This document shows, piece after piece, positions 1-6,109 of a stretch of 16,683 bases of DNA. Every line of letters starts with the position of its first letter. Within the stretch, counting starts at the first letter, position 1. The notes beneath the pieces are model-generated. The model saw only the letters and a program-made list of their open reading frames with translations. It had not been told where the DNA came from and made no database searches. Origin of the DNA: JBBRTJ01 sp038244535 (GTDB lineage Bacteria > Actinomycetota > Acidimicrobiia > Acidimicrobiales > Ilumatobacteraceae); contig JBBRTJ010000080.1 of assembly GCA_038244535.1 (NCBI GenBank), positions 1 through 16,683 of the forward strand. Direction: 5' to 3'. The position numbers and the translations under genes were made by a program.

Positions 1-1
1 C

Positions 2-1048
2 CTGTGCCTCGAAGTCGACGCCGACACCGTGGTGTTCGAAAACGAGCTGACCCCGGCCCAGCAGTTCAACCTCGAGAAGCTGCTCGGGCGCACCGCCATC
101 GACCGCACCGCGGTCATCCTGGACATCTTCGCCCAGAACGCACACACCCTCGAGGGCAAGGCCCAGGTCGAGCTGGCGCTGCTGCGCTACCGGCTGCCCC
201 GGCTCCGCCGCGGGGCCAAGGGCGGTCTCAGCCAGCAAGGTGGCGGCATCGGCACCAGGGGTCCCGGCGAGACCCAGCTCGAAGTCGACCGGCGCCGTCT
301 GATGCGCCGCATCACCAAGCTCGAGCACGACCTCGCCGAGCTGCGCCAGACCCGTCAGCTGCAGCGCAAGAGCCGTGGCCGCAGCCGTCTCGCCAGCGTC
401 TCGATCGTGGGCTACACCAACGCCGGCAAGTCGACCCTCCTCAACCGCCTCACCGCGGCCGGTGTCCTGGTCGAGGACCGCCTGTTCGCCACGCTCGATC
501 CCACCACGCGACGGTTGTCGCTGCCCGGCGGTGAGCCGGTCCTGCTCACCGACACGGTGGGCTTCGTGCGCCACCTGCCCCATCAGCTCGTCGAGGCCTT
601 CAAGAGCACCCTCGAGGTGGTGGCCGAGAGCGATCTGCTCATCCACGTCGTCGATGCGTCGAGCCCTGACCCCGAAGCGCAGATGGAGGCCGTGCGCACG
701 GTCCTCGACGAGATCGGTGCCGATCGCGTGCCTGAGCTGCTCGTGGTCAACAAGGCCGATCGGGCCCCGGATGAGGCGAGCCGCATCGCCAAGGTCCATG
801 AGGGAGCGGTCGTGATCTCGGCGCTCACAGGTGAGGGCATCGATGCCTTCCTCCACGCCCTGTCTGATCGCCTGCGGGCCTTGGCCACCGTCGTCGAGCT
901 GCTGATCCCCTACGACCGGGGCGACGTGATCGCCGAAGTGCACCGCGAGGGCGAGGTCGTCTCGACCGCCCACGAGGACGATGGTGTGCGCATCCGCGCC
1001 CGGTTGGACCCTGCCTCGGCCGGGAAGCTGGCAGCATTCGTGGTGTGA
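2..1048 (+). CDS. hflX: HflX, ribosome-associated GTPase (5' end cut by window edge)
   Basis: HflX is a TRAFAC-class GTPase that binds the 50S subunit and splits or rescues stalled ribosomes under stress (family knowledge). The reading frame is open to the left edge, so the gene starts outside the window; the first in-frame GTG at 29 is probably internal. Visible in order: the end of the N-terminal HflX domain with the family signature GGIGTRGPGETQLE, a basic coiled-coil segment (RRRLMRRITKLEHDLAELR), then the G domain with G1 GYTNAGKST (410-436), G3 DTVGF (551-565), G4 NKAD (749-760) and a G5-like SALTG near 820. A short C-terminal domain follows. Its TGA overlaps the GTG start of dapC by 4 bp, suggesting translational coupling. 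In mycobacteria hflX lies near dapF and lexA, so the neighbourhood is typical. Confidence 0.95.
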   Translation: MCLEVDADTVVFENELTPAQQFNLEKLLGRTAIDRTAVILDIFAQNAHTLEGKAQVELALLRYRLPRLRRGAKGGLSQQGGGIGTRGPGETQLEVDRRRLMRRITKLEHDLAELRQTRQLQRKSRGRSRLASVSIVGYTNAGKSTLLNRLTAAGVLVEDRLFATLDPTTRRLSLPGGEPVLLTDTVGFVRHLPHQLVEAFKSTLEVVAESDLLIHVVDASSPDPEAQMEAVRTVLDEIGADRVPELLVVNKADRAPDEASRIAKVHEGAVVISALTGEGIDAFLHALSDRLRALATVVELLIPYDRGDVIAEVHREGEVVSTAHEDDGVRIRARLDPASAGKLAAFVV

Positions 1049-2154
1049 GCGCCCCATTCGTCCCCCCGCCGTACCCGTACGAGCGACTCGACGGGGCCAA
1101 GGCGATCGCCGCCGCTCTTCCTGGTGGCCTGGTCGACCTCTCGATCGGTACGCCATGCGACCCGCCGACCCCGGCCGTCATCGCGGCGCTGGCGGGCTCG
1201 GGGGCCGAGCGGGGCTACCCGCCGAGCGTGGGCAGCGAGGCGCTGCGGGGCGCGGTGCAGGCCTGGATCGCCCGCCGGTTCGCTGTCGACGTGCCCACCT
1301 CGGCCATCGCCGCCTGCATCGGCACCAAGGAGCTGGTGGCCACCTTGCCGCAGTGGCTCCACCTCCGTAGCCCCGATCGCGACACGGTCCTGTACCCGGC
1401 GGTCGCCTACCCGACGTATGAGATGGGCGCCGTGCTGGCCGGCTGCCGGGCCGTTCCGGTCGCGCTCGACGCCGACTTCCGCCTCGACCTGTCGTCGGTG
1501 GCGCCTGCCGATGCCAGCCGCGCCCTGTGCTTGTGGGTCAACAGCCCCGGTAACCCGACCGGTGCCATCGACGACCTCGGCGCGGCGGCGGCCTGGGGTC
1601 GGGCCCACGGCGTTCCCGTGTTCAGCGACGAGTGCTACGTCGAGTTCACCTGGACCGGGCCGGGCCGAACGATCCTCGAGCACGGCCTCGATGGCGTGGT
1701 CGCTGTCCACTCGCTGTCCAAGCGGTCGAACCTCGCCGGTCTGCGGGTCGGTTTCTACGCCGGCGATCCCGAGCTCGTGCACTACCTGAGCGAAGTGCGC
1801 AAGCACGCCGGCATGATGGTGCCTGGTCCGGCTCAGGCCGCCGGGGTAGCCGCGCTGGCTGACGACGAGCACGTCGAGGTCCAGCGCGACCGCTACCTGG
1901 GGCGCCTCGATGCGTTCGCCAAGACGTTGACGGCCTGGGCGGGGATCGACGTGCCGATGCCTGCGGGTGGCTTCTACCTCTGGGTCCCGGTCGATGACGG
2001 CTGGGTGTTCTCCGAGCGGCTGGCGGCGCAGGGCGGCGCGCTCGTCAGCCCCGGTGAGCTGTACGGCCCGGCCGGTGCCGGGTTCGTGCGAGTGGCAGTG
2101 GTCCAACCCGACGAGCGCCTCCAGCTCGTCGCCGAACGATTGGGTGTGGCCTGA
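1045..2154 (+). CDS. dapC: Succinyl-diaminopimelate aminotransferase DapC (PLP fold type I)
   Basis: This is a class I/II PLP aminotransferase of 369 residues. It probably converts N-succinyl-2-amino-6-ketopimelate to N-succinyl-LL-diaminopimelate with glutamate as donor, in the succinylase branch of lysine and meso-DAP synthesis. Visible motifs: NSPGNPTG (from N166), the PLP-N1-binding aspartate D195 in FSDECYVEF, the Schiff-base lysine K226 in SLSKRSNLAGLRVGF, and the substrate-carboxylate arginine R349 in GFVRVAVV. The GTG start at 1045 is chosen because it gives a 4-bp overlap with the hflX stop and a normal N-terminus (PPYPYERL). The specific function rests on dapD lying two genes downstream, since the fold alone does not separate DapC from other aminotransferases. 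The next ORF starts 1 nt after the stop. Confidence 0.9.
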   Translation: MSAPFVPPPYPYERLDGAKAIAAALPGGLVDLSIGTPCDPPTPAVIAALAGSGAERGYPPSVGSEALRGAVQAWIARRFAVDVPTSAIAACIGTKELVATLPQWLHLRSPDRDTVLYPAVAYPTYEMGAVLAGCRAVPVALDADFRLDLSSVAPADASRALCLWVNSPGNPTGAIDDLGAAAAWGRAHGVPVFSDECYVEFTWTGPGRTILEHGLDGVVAVHSLSKRSNLAGLRVGFYAGDPELVHYLSEVRKHAGMMVPGPAQAAGVAALADDEHVEVQRDRYLGRLDAFAKTLTAWAGIDVPMPAGGFYLWVPVDDGWVFSERLAAQGGALVSPGELYGPAGAGFVRVAVVQPDERLQLVAERLGVA

Positions 2155-2155
2155 C

Positions 2156-2941
2156 ATGTCGATGGTGCCGCCGCAGATGCCTGAGATGACGCCCCCGCCG
2201 GCGTCTGCCCCGCTCGCGCCGCAGGCGCTCGCCCGCACGGCGATGCCCCCGATCCGCAAGAGGCCGGGTTGGTGGTGGTTCCTCATCGGCGGGATCCTGA
2301 TCGCGGCCGCGGTGGTCGTGGCCATCTCCGGCATCGTCATCGGGGTCCTGCGCACGAGCGACAAGGTTGACGGTTTCGCCCGCTTCGTCGCACCGGCCAC
2401 GGTCAAGCTCAACGTGACCGACACCGGGACCTACTACGTGTACTACGAGTGGCGCAACAAGGTCGATGGCCGGGTCTTCGAGACCCCCGACGCGCGACCA
2501 CCGGGCCTCAAGATCGTCGTCACCGATCCCAACGGACTGAGCGTGCGCGTGCAGGCCACCGATGACAGCAACGTGACGTTCTCGGTCAACAACCGCGACG
2601 GACATTCGGTGGCCAAGTTCCGGGCCGACAGCACCGGGAGCTACACGATGGCGGCGACGGCCGCCACGGGTGACGAGTTCGTGCTGGCCGTGGGCCCGTC
2701 GGTCCTGGGCGGCCTGCTCGCGTGGATCCTCGGTGGGATCGGGATCGCGGTGCTGCTGTTCGGGGCCGGGCTCGCCATCGTCATCGTGGCCGCAGTCAAG
2801 CGCACCCGACGGACGAAGGAGGCACGCCAGCGCGCTGGACCGCCATCGGGCGGCGCTCCCTGGGCTGGTGCCACCGCTGCTCCCGCTCCCGTTGTCGCGG
2901 TGGGGCCGCCGCCATCGAGCTGGCCACCGCCACCGTCCTGA
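2156..2941 (+). CDS. Uncharacterised two-TM membrane protein with exported beta-rich domain
   Basis: No family was recognised. The 261-residue product starts with a Pro/Met-rich cytoplasmic tail (about 1-38), then a hydrophobic helix at about 40-65 (starting WWWFLIGGILIAAAVVV). A polar, beta-rich segment of roughly 115 residues follows, with alternating hydrophobic strands (TGTYYVYYEWRN, GLKIVVTDPNG, SYTMAATA). A second long hydrophobic stretch lies at about 183-214, followed by a basic stop (KRTRRTKEARQ) and a low-complexity Pro/Ala/Gly tail ending SSWPPPPS. This predicts both ends inside the cell and a small beta-sandwich-like domain outside. The ATG at 2156 lies 1 nt after the dapC stop, so it is probably co-translated; another ATG at 2162 is possible. 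Similar proline-tailed, two-helix proteins are common in actinobacteria, usually without known function. Confidence 0.8.
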   Translation: MSMVPPQMPEMTPPPASAPLAPQALARTAMPPIRKRPGWWWFLIGGILIAAAVVVAISGIVIGVLRTSDKVDGFARFVAPATVKLNVTDTGTYYVYYEWRNKVDGRVFETPDARPPGLKIVVTDPNGLSVRVQATDDSNVTFSVNNRDGHSVAKFRADSTGSYTMAATAATGDEFVLAVGPSVLGGLLAWILGGIGIAVLLFGAGLAIVIVAAVKRTRRTKEARQRAGPPSGGAPWAGATAAPAPVVAVGPPPSSWPPPPS

Positions 2942-2991
2942 CCGGGCGCTGGCCGATCTGGCGACAGAGCCGCGGCCGCGCAAGGGTCGGG

Positions 2992-2997
2992 TAGCTT
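2992..2997 (+). promoter_or_regulatory. -10 element (TAGCTT) for leaderless dapD
   Basis: TAGCTT fits the actinobacterial -10 pattern TAnnnT and sits 6 nt before the dapD ATG, which would place the transcription start at or next to the start codon. No Shine-Dalgarno sequence is visible before dapD. The same hexamer precedes nrdR at nearly the same distance. No good -35 was seen. Confidence 0.5.
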
Positions 2998-3003
2998 CCC
3001 CGC

Positions 3004-3825
3004 ATGGCAGACCTCCAAGCCCAGATCGTCGAACTGTGGGAGCACCGCGCCGAGCTCGAGCCCGGCGACAAGTCAGCCAAGGCGCTCGTGCGGGAGGCGG
3101 TCGACCTGCTCGACACCGGCCAGGCCCGTGTGGCCGAGGTGGTCGGTGGGCGCATCGTGGTGCACGAGTGGCTCAAGCTGGCCATCCTGCTGATGTTCCG
3201 CGTGTCGAAGATGAAGACCATCGAGCTCGGACCATTCGAGTACGCCGACAAGGTGCCGCTCAAGACCAACTACAAGGCGGCCGGGGTGCGGGTCGTGCCC
3301 GGCGCGTCGGCCCGCTACGGGTCCTTCCTCGAGCGGGGCGTCGTGTTGATGCCGAGCTACGTCAACATCGGCGCCTACGTCGGTCACAACACCATGGTCG
3401 ACACCTGGGCCACCGTGGGTTCGTGCGCCCAGATCGGCGCCAACGTCCACCTGTCCGGTGGGGTCGGCATCGGTGGGGTGCTCGAGCCCCCGCAGGCGGC
3501 CCCCGTGGTGGTCGAGGACGACTGCCTCATCGGTAGTCGCTGCATCGTGGCCGAGGGTGCGCACGTCGGGCGCAACAGCGTCCTGGGGGCGGGACTGATC
3601 CTGACGGCCACCGTGCCCGTGATCGACGCCCAGACCGGCGCCGAGGTGGGTCGGGGCAAGATCCCGGCCAACAGCGTTGTGGTGAGTGCCACCCGCTCGC
3701 GCCGCTTCGGCAGCCACGAGTACGGCATGCCGTGCGCGCTGATCATCAAGCACCTGAGAGAAGGCGAGCGCCACGACAAGGGCAAGCTCAACGACATCCT
3801 GCGCGATCACGGCGCCACCGTCTGA
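3004..3825 (+). CDS. dapD: Tetrahydrodipicolinate N-succinyltransferase DapD (proteobacterial type)
   Basis: DapD transfers succinyl from succinyl-CoA to tetrahydrodipicolinate, the first step of the succinylase branch toward meso-DAP and lysine, and gives the substrate line that DapC acts on. The 273-residue protein has a helical N-terminal domain (about 1-90), a left-handed beta-helix of hexapeptide repeats (about 95-220), and a C-terminal segment. It carries the strongly conserved run VLMPSYVNIGAYV, then MVDTWATVGSCAQIG (from M131), NVHLSGGVGIGGVLEP, and IPANSVVVSA. Length and motifs match the E. coli-type enzyme (about 274 residues), not the divergent, longer DapD known from Mycobacterium. 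The ATG at 3004 follows TAGCTT by 6 nt, suggesting a leaderless mRNA separate from the upstream dapC cluster, which ends 62 bp earlier. Confidence 0.95.
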   Translation: MADLQAQIVELWEHRAELEPGDKSAKALVREAVDLLDTGQARVAEVVGGRIVVHEWLKLAILLMFRVSKMKTIELGPFEYADKVPLKTNYKAAGVRVVPGASARYGSFLERGVVLMPSYVNIGAYVGHNTMVDTWATVGSCAQIGANVHLSGGVGIGGVLEPPQAAPVVVEDDCLIGSRCIVAEGAHVGRNSVLGAGLILTATVPVIDAQTGAEVGRGKIPANSVVVSATRSRRFGSHEYGMPCALIIKHLREGERHDKGKLNDILRDHGATV

Positions 3826-3864
3826 CGCTGGCGTCCGATGCGGCGTCTGCTCCGGCGACGCGGT

Positions 3865-3870
3865 TACGGT
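3865..3870 (+). promoter_or_regulatory. Candidate -10 element (TACGGT) for the peroxiredoxin gene
   Basis: TACGGT fits TAnnnT and lies about 40 bp before the ahpE ATG. Transcription would start near 3877, giving a leader of about 35 nt that carries the AGGAG ribosome-binding site at 3899-3903. The -35 is unclear. This is inference from pattern only. Confidence 0.35.
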
Positions 3871-3910
3871 GCCGCCGGTCAGCCCCCCGACGCACACCAG
3901 GAGCCCCGAC

Positions 3911-4372
3911 ATGGCCATCGCCGCCGGTACTGCAGCCCCCGACTTCACCCTGAAGGATCAGGCGGGCAACGAGGTCACGCTGTCGTCGTTCAAGGGCGAC
4001 AAGGCCGTCGCCTTGGTCTTCTACCCGTTCACCTTCACCGGCGTCTGCCAGGGCGAGCTGTGTGAACTGCGGGACGACCTCAGCACCTATGAGTCAGCTG
4101 GGGTTCAGGTGCTCGCCTGCTCGTGCGACAGCCAGTTCGCTCAGGCCAAGTGGGCCGGCGAGCAGGGTTACACCTTCCCCGTGCTGTCCGACCGCTGGCC
4201 CCACGGCGCCGTGGCCCAGACCTTCGGCGTGTTCAACGAGGCGCTCGGTTGTGCCAACCGGGCCACCTTCGTGATCGACCGCAACGGCGTGATCATCGAC
4301 GTGATCGAGTCGGCCAACCTCGGTACTGCGCGAGAGAAGGATCGGTACACGGCCGCGCTGGCGAAGCTCTGA
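3911..4372 (+). CDS. ahpE: AhpE-type peroxiredoxin with an extra PrxQ-like cysteine
   Basis: Thiol peroxidase of the thioredoxin fold, reducing hydroperoxides in the cytosol. The 153-residue length and motifs (TAAPDFTLKDQ, FYPFTFTGVCQGEL, FPVLSDRWPHGAVAQTFGVFNE, NRATFVIDRNG) match the mycobacterial AhpE group closely. The catalytic triad is visible as T43, C46 (peroxidatic) and R117. Unlike mycobacterial AhpE, which is a 1-Cys enzyme, this protein has C51, giving C46-x4-C51, the same spacing as the peroxidatic and resolving pair of PrxQ/Bcp. Further cysteines are at 70, 72 and 114. The ATG at 3911 has AGGAG 7 nt upstream; an in-frame GTG at 3869 would add 14 unconserved residues and overlaps the presumed promoter. 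The gene converges on lexA. Confidence 0.9.
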   Translation: MAIAAGTAAPDFTLKDQAGNEVTLSSFKGDKAVALVFYPFTFTGVCQGELCELRDDLSTYESAGVQVLACSCDSQFAQAKWAGEQGYTFPVLSDRWPHGAVAQTFGVFNEALGCANRATFVIDRNGVIIDVIESANLGTAREKDRYTAALAKL

Positions 4373-4401
4373 TCGTCGAACCTGCGGCGGAGCCTCAGAG
4401 C
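4366..4401. terminator. Weak bidirectional terminator between ahpE and lexA
   Basis: GCTCTGA (4366-4372) is a perfect inverted repeat of TCAGAGC (4395-4401) with a 22-nt GC-rich loop. The two arms contain the TGA stop codons of the two convergent genes. There is no U-tract. The stem is short, so this is a tentative call supported mainly by the convergent layout. Confidence 0.35.
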
Positions 4402-5027
4402 CGGCGCAGCACCGTCACGACTCGGCCGAAGATCTCGACCTCCTCGGGGTCGAGCACCATCGGCTTCATGGTGGCGTTGGCCGGTACCAGCACGATGAAG
4501 CGACCCTTGCGCGTGTAGGTCTTCACCGTCGCCTCGCCCCCGGCGATGCCGGCTACCACGACGTCGCCCTGCACCGCGGTGCGCTGCTGACGGGCGACCA
4601 CGTAGTCGCCGTCGAGGATGCCTGCTTCGATCATCGACTCGCCACGGACGCGCAGCATGAACAGGTCGCCCTCGCCGGTGAAGTCGGCTGGGACGGGCAC
4701 CAGCTCCTCGACGTTCTCTTGCGCCAGCACGTCGGTACCGGCGGCGACGTCGCCGACGAGAGGGACGTGGCGCATCGGCCGCCGTTCGATCGGGTTGGCC
4801 GACTCGGCGTCGTAGCGGATCTCGATGGCGCGCGGCTTGGTGGGGTCGCGTCGCAGGTAGCCCAGGCGCTCGAGGGTGTTGAGGTGCGTGTGGACCGTCG
4901 AGGGTGACGTGAGCCCCACGGCATCGCCGATCTCACGGACCGAGGGTGGGTACCCACGCTCCCGCAAGTGACGCGCGATGACGTCGAGGATCTCCTTCTG
5001 GCGGGTGGTGAGGGTGGCGTCGGTCAT
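4395..5027 (-). CDS. lexA: LexA, SOS response repressor and self-cleaving protease
   Basis: LexA represses DNA-damage genes and cleaves itself when RecA filaments form. The 210-residue protein has the N-terminal winged helix-turn-helix (about 5-70; TRQKEILDVI, GYPPSVREIGDAVGL, LERLGYLRRD) and a C-terminal S24 peptidase domain. The scissile Ala96-Gly97 bond lies in GDVAAGTDVL, the nucleophile S131 in VRGESM, and the catalytic K169 in GEATVKTY, all intact. The ATG at 5027 is preferred: TACGGT lies 6 nt upstream and a TTGACC -35 lies 17 bp beyond that, giving a leaderless promoter. An upstream in-frame ATG at 5066 has an AGGG-like ribosome-binding site but falls inside a LexA box and would make the operators coding. 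Four LexA boxes upstream indicate autoregulation, shared with the divergent LysM gene. Confidence 0.96.
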   Translation of the reverse strand: MTDATLTTRQKEILDVIARHLRERGYPPSVREIGDAVGLTSPSTVHTHLNTLERLGYLRRDPTKPRAIEIRYDAESANPIERRPMRHVPLVGDVAAGTDVLAQENVEELVPVPADFTGEGDLFMLRVRGESMIEAGILDGDYVVARQQRTAVQGDVVVAGIAGGEATVKTYTRKGRFIVLVPANATMKPMVLDPEEVEIFGRVVTVLRRL

Positions 5028-5033
5028 GCCCGC

Positions 5034-5062
5034 ACCGTACTGATGTTCGCCGCCCAGGTCAA
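5034..5062 (-). promoter_or_regulatory. lexA promoter (TTGACC, 17 bp, TACGGT)
   Basis: On the minus strand, TTGACC (5062-5057) and TACGGT (5039-5034) are separated by exactly 17 bp, with the ATG 6 nt after the -10. This is a near-consensus housekeeping promoter giving a leaderless or nearly leaderless lexA transcript. LexA box 1 overlaps the -10 and box 2 overlaps the -35. Confidence 0.65.
5036..5049. promoter_or_regulatory. LexA box 1 (one mismatch), over the lexA -10
   Basis: CGTACTGATGTTCG matches the Gram-positive SOS box CGAACN4GTTCG with a single mismatch in the left half. Its centre (5042.5) is exactly 24 bp from the next box, which argues against chance. It overlaps the TACGGT -10 of lexA. 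Confidence 0.6.
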
Positions 5063-5073
5063 ACATCCGTTCG
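5060..5073. promoter_or_regulatory. LexA box 2 (one mismatch), at the lexA -35
   Basis: CAAACATCCGTTCG matches CGAACN4GTTCG with one mismatch in the left half. Its centre is at 5066.5, 24 bp from boxes 1 and 3. It overlaps the TTGACC -35 of lexA. Confidence 0.65.
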
Positions 5074-5083
5074 CCCTTGACGA

Positions 5084-5097
5084 CGAACAGGCGTTCG
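5084..5097. promoter_or_regulatory. LexA box 3 (perfect match)
   Basis: CGAACAGGCGTTCG is a perfect CGAACN4GTTCG SOS box with its centre at 5090.5. It lies just after a TTGACG (5077-5082) that could be the -35 of the divergent LysM gene, so it would sit in that promoter's spacer. Confidence 0.9.
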
Positions 5098-5108
5098 TGA
5101 CAAGGTGA

Positions 5109-5122
5109 CGAACAGTTGTTCG
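5109..5122. promoter_or_regulatory. LexA box 4 (perfect match)
   Basis: CGAACAGTTGTTCG is a perfect SOS box with its centre at 5115.5, 25 bp from box 3. It falls near the expected transcription start of the LysM gene (possible -35 TTGACG 5077-5082, weak -10 CAAGGT 5101-5106) and 47 bp before that gene's ATG. Confidence 0.9.
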
Positions 5123-5153
5123 CAGGGGTCCTCACAGGCCCCCACCGCATGCC

Positions 5154-5160
5154 GGAGGAG
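5154..5160 (+). promoter_or_regulatory. Strong ribosome-binding site for the LysM gene
   Basis: GGAGGAG lies 8 nt before the ATG at 5169. It decides the start and contrasts with the leaderless-looking genes lexA and nrdR on either side. Confidence 0.75.
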
Positions 5161-5168
5161 AAGCTCCC

Positions 5169-5594
5169 ATGACCGCAGTCATCTCGCAGCCCCGCACCAT
5201 CGTCGCAGCCCCCCTGACCTGGTACGTGCCACCGAGCCGGCCCTCGGCGGCATCCGAGCCCACGGCGGTGTATCGCCGCCGCCGGCTCATGGTGCTCGTC
5301 GTGTCGACGGTGATCGTCCTCGCCGCTTCGGTGGCGCTGGGCCGTCAGGTCGGCTCCGGGGAGGCGCCTGCCTCGCCCCCCGGGGCCGTCCCATCGGCGT
5401 CGGCGTCGGCGCCTCTGGCGGCAACCGCCGGCGCTGCGGTGTACGTCGTGCAACCAGGCGACACGGTGTGGCGGGTGGCCCGCCGGGTCTACCCGACGCT
5501 CGACCAGACCACAGCTGTCGCTCGCCTCGTCGGCGCCAACGGTCGCTCACCGCTGCGCATCGGGCAGCACCTCGTCGTCCCTCCCGCGTCGTAA
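5169..5594 (+). CDS. LysM membrane protein, likely SOS-induced cell-division suppressor (YneA/Rv2719c-like)
   Basis: The 141-residue protein has a short cytoplasmic N-terminus ending in RRRR (36-39), one TM helix (about 40-58), an Ala/Ser/Pro linker, and a single C-terminal LysM domain (about 92-138; YVVQPGDTVWRVARRVYP ending GQHLVVPP) that would bind peptidoglycan outside the membrane. Small TM-LysM proteins divergent from lexA are known as DNA-damage-induced division inhibitors (YneA in Bacillus, Rv2719c in Mycobacterium). Position, architecture and the two perfect LexA boxes upstream all point to that role here; the function itself is inferred. No catalytic domain is visible. nrdR follows after a 528-bp gap, the same gene order as in Mycobacterium. 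Confidence 0.88.
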   Translation: MTAVISQPRTIVAAPLTWYVPPSRPSAASEPTAVYRRRRLMVLVVSTVIVLAASVALGRQVGSGEAPASPPGAVPSASASAPLAATAGAAVYVVQPGDTVWRVARRVYPTLDQTTAVARLVGANGRSPLRIGQHLVVPPAS

Positions 5595-5597
5595 CGC

Positions 5598-5733
5598 CGC
5601 CAGGGCCCAGAGCCGCCACGGCCCAGAGCCGCCACGGCCCAGAGCCGCCACGGCCCAGAGCCGCCACGGCCCAGAGCCGCCACGGCCCAGAGCCGCCGCC
5701 CACCGCCCAGAGCCAGCCGCCACGGCCCAGAGC
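5598..5733. repeat. 16-bp GC-rich tandem repeat, six contiguous copies plus one separated copy
   Basis: The unit CGCCACGGCCCAGAGC repeats head to tail at 5598, 5614, 5630, 5646, 5662 and 5678. The first copy has CGCCAGGG in place of CGCCACGG. After a degenerate stretch, a further exact copy lies at 5718-5733. The array begins 3 bp after the LysM gene stop. Because 16 is not a multiple of 3, it is unlikely to be a coding repeat. Function unknown; it looks like a minisatellite-type array. Confidence 0.9.
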
Positions 5734-5745
5734 CGCCGCCCTAGG

Positions 5746-5804
5746 CCCACCGCACCCTCCATCCACCACCCTGCGCCCACCGCACCCTCCACCCTGCGCC
5801 CACC
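5746..5804. repeat. Second short direct repeat, two copies plus a partial copy
   Basis: The motif CCCACCGCACCCTCCA...CCCTGCG occurs at 5746-5775 (30 bp, with a 7-bp insertion) and 5776-5798 (23 bp), followed by a partial CCCACC at 5799-5804. It directly continues the repetitive tract after the 16-bp array but has a different unit. Confidence 0.7.
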
Positions 5805-6109
5805 AACATGTGCGGCGAAGGGGCGCGAGGGCCTCGTTCGACGCACAAGCTCTGGGCGCCCTCACCCAGCGTCGTGGCACCTGGCCCTCTGCGTCGCGAC
5901 GTTGTTGTAGAGCAGCAACGTCGCGACGCAAAGCTCGGCCCGCTGGCTTCGGCCTCCCCGCGCCTTCTCGTCCTCGCTCGTCGACACCATTGATGCCCGC
6001 GCCCGAGTCGGGCGGCAACCGAGTCGGCCCGGCCGGCGGTGGGATGGCGCCGAGGGGACCTTCGGGGATCGATGTGAGGTCGTGCCTGCTCAGTCCGGCG
6101 CTGCACCAC
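5805..6109. other. Non-coding stretch between the repeats and nrdR
   Basis: The gap between the LysM gene and nrdR runs from 5595 to 6122. After the repeats I see no ORF with recognisable protein character on either strand; the open frames here are low-complexity Arg/Gly/Ala translations. The only clear structure is the long hairpin at 5890-5930. An isolated GCTCTGGGCG at 5849-5858 is complementary to part of the 16-bp repeat unit and may be chance. Confidence 0.6.
5890..5930. repeat. Long near-perfect hairpin (18-bp stem, 5-nt loop)
   Basis: TGCGTCGCGACGTTGTTG (5890-5907) pairs with CAGCAACGTCGCGACGCA (5913-5930) around the loop TAGAG, with only one T/G wobble. The outer 15 bp are perfect, and each arm contains the palindrome CGTCGCGACG. 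There is no U-tract on either strand, so it is a poor intrinsic terminator. It may be a dispersed palindromic element or a protein-binding site. Confidence 0.8.

Noticed and set aside
910..2424. A 504-codon open frame on the minus strand opposite hflX and dapC.
   Set aside because: Antisense shadow of two well-supported genes; its composition (His/Arg/Gly/Asp-rich) is typical of GC-rich reverse frames and no domain is recognisable.
5066..5066. Alternative lexA start at the upstream in-frame ATG (5064-5066), which has an AGGG-like ribosome-binding site.
   Set aside because: It lies inside a LexA box and overlaps the -35 side of a well-formed promoter whose -10 sits 6 nt before the downstream ATG. 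The extra 13 residues are not family-like.
5598..5733. CRISPR array.
   Set aside because: The 16-bp units are contiguous with no unique spacers, and no cas gene is present.
5287..6018. Long minus-strand open frames rich in Gly/Arg/Trp across the repeat region (for example GRGGSGPWRLWAVAALG repeats).
   Set aside because: They are read from the 16-bp GC-rich tandem array and the opposite strand of the LysM gene. The repeat unit is not a multiple of 3, the composition is low-complexity, and no start signal or family motif is seen.
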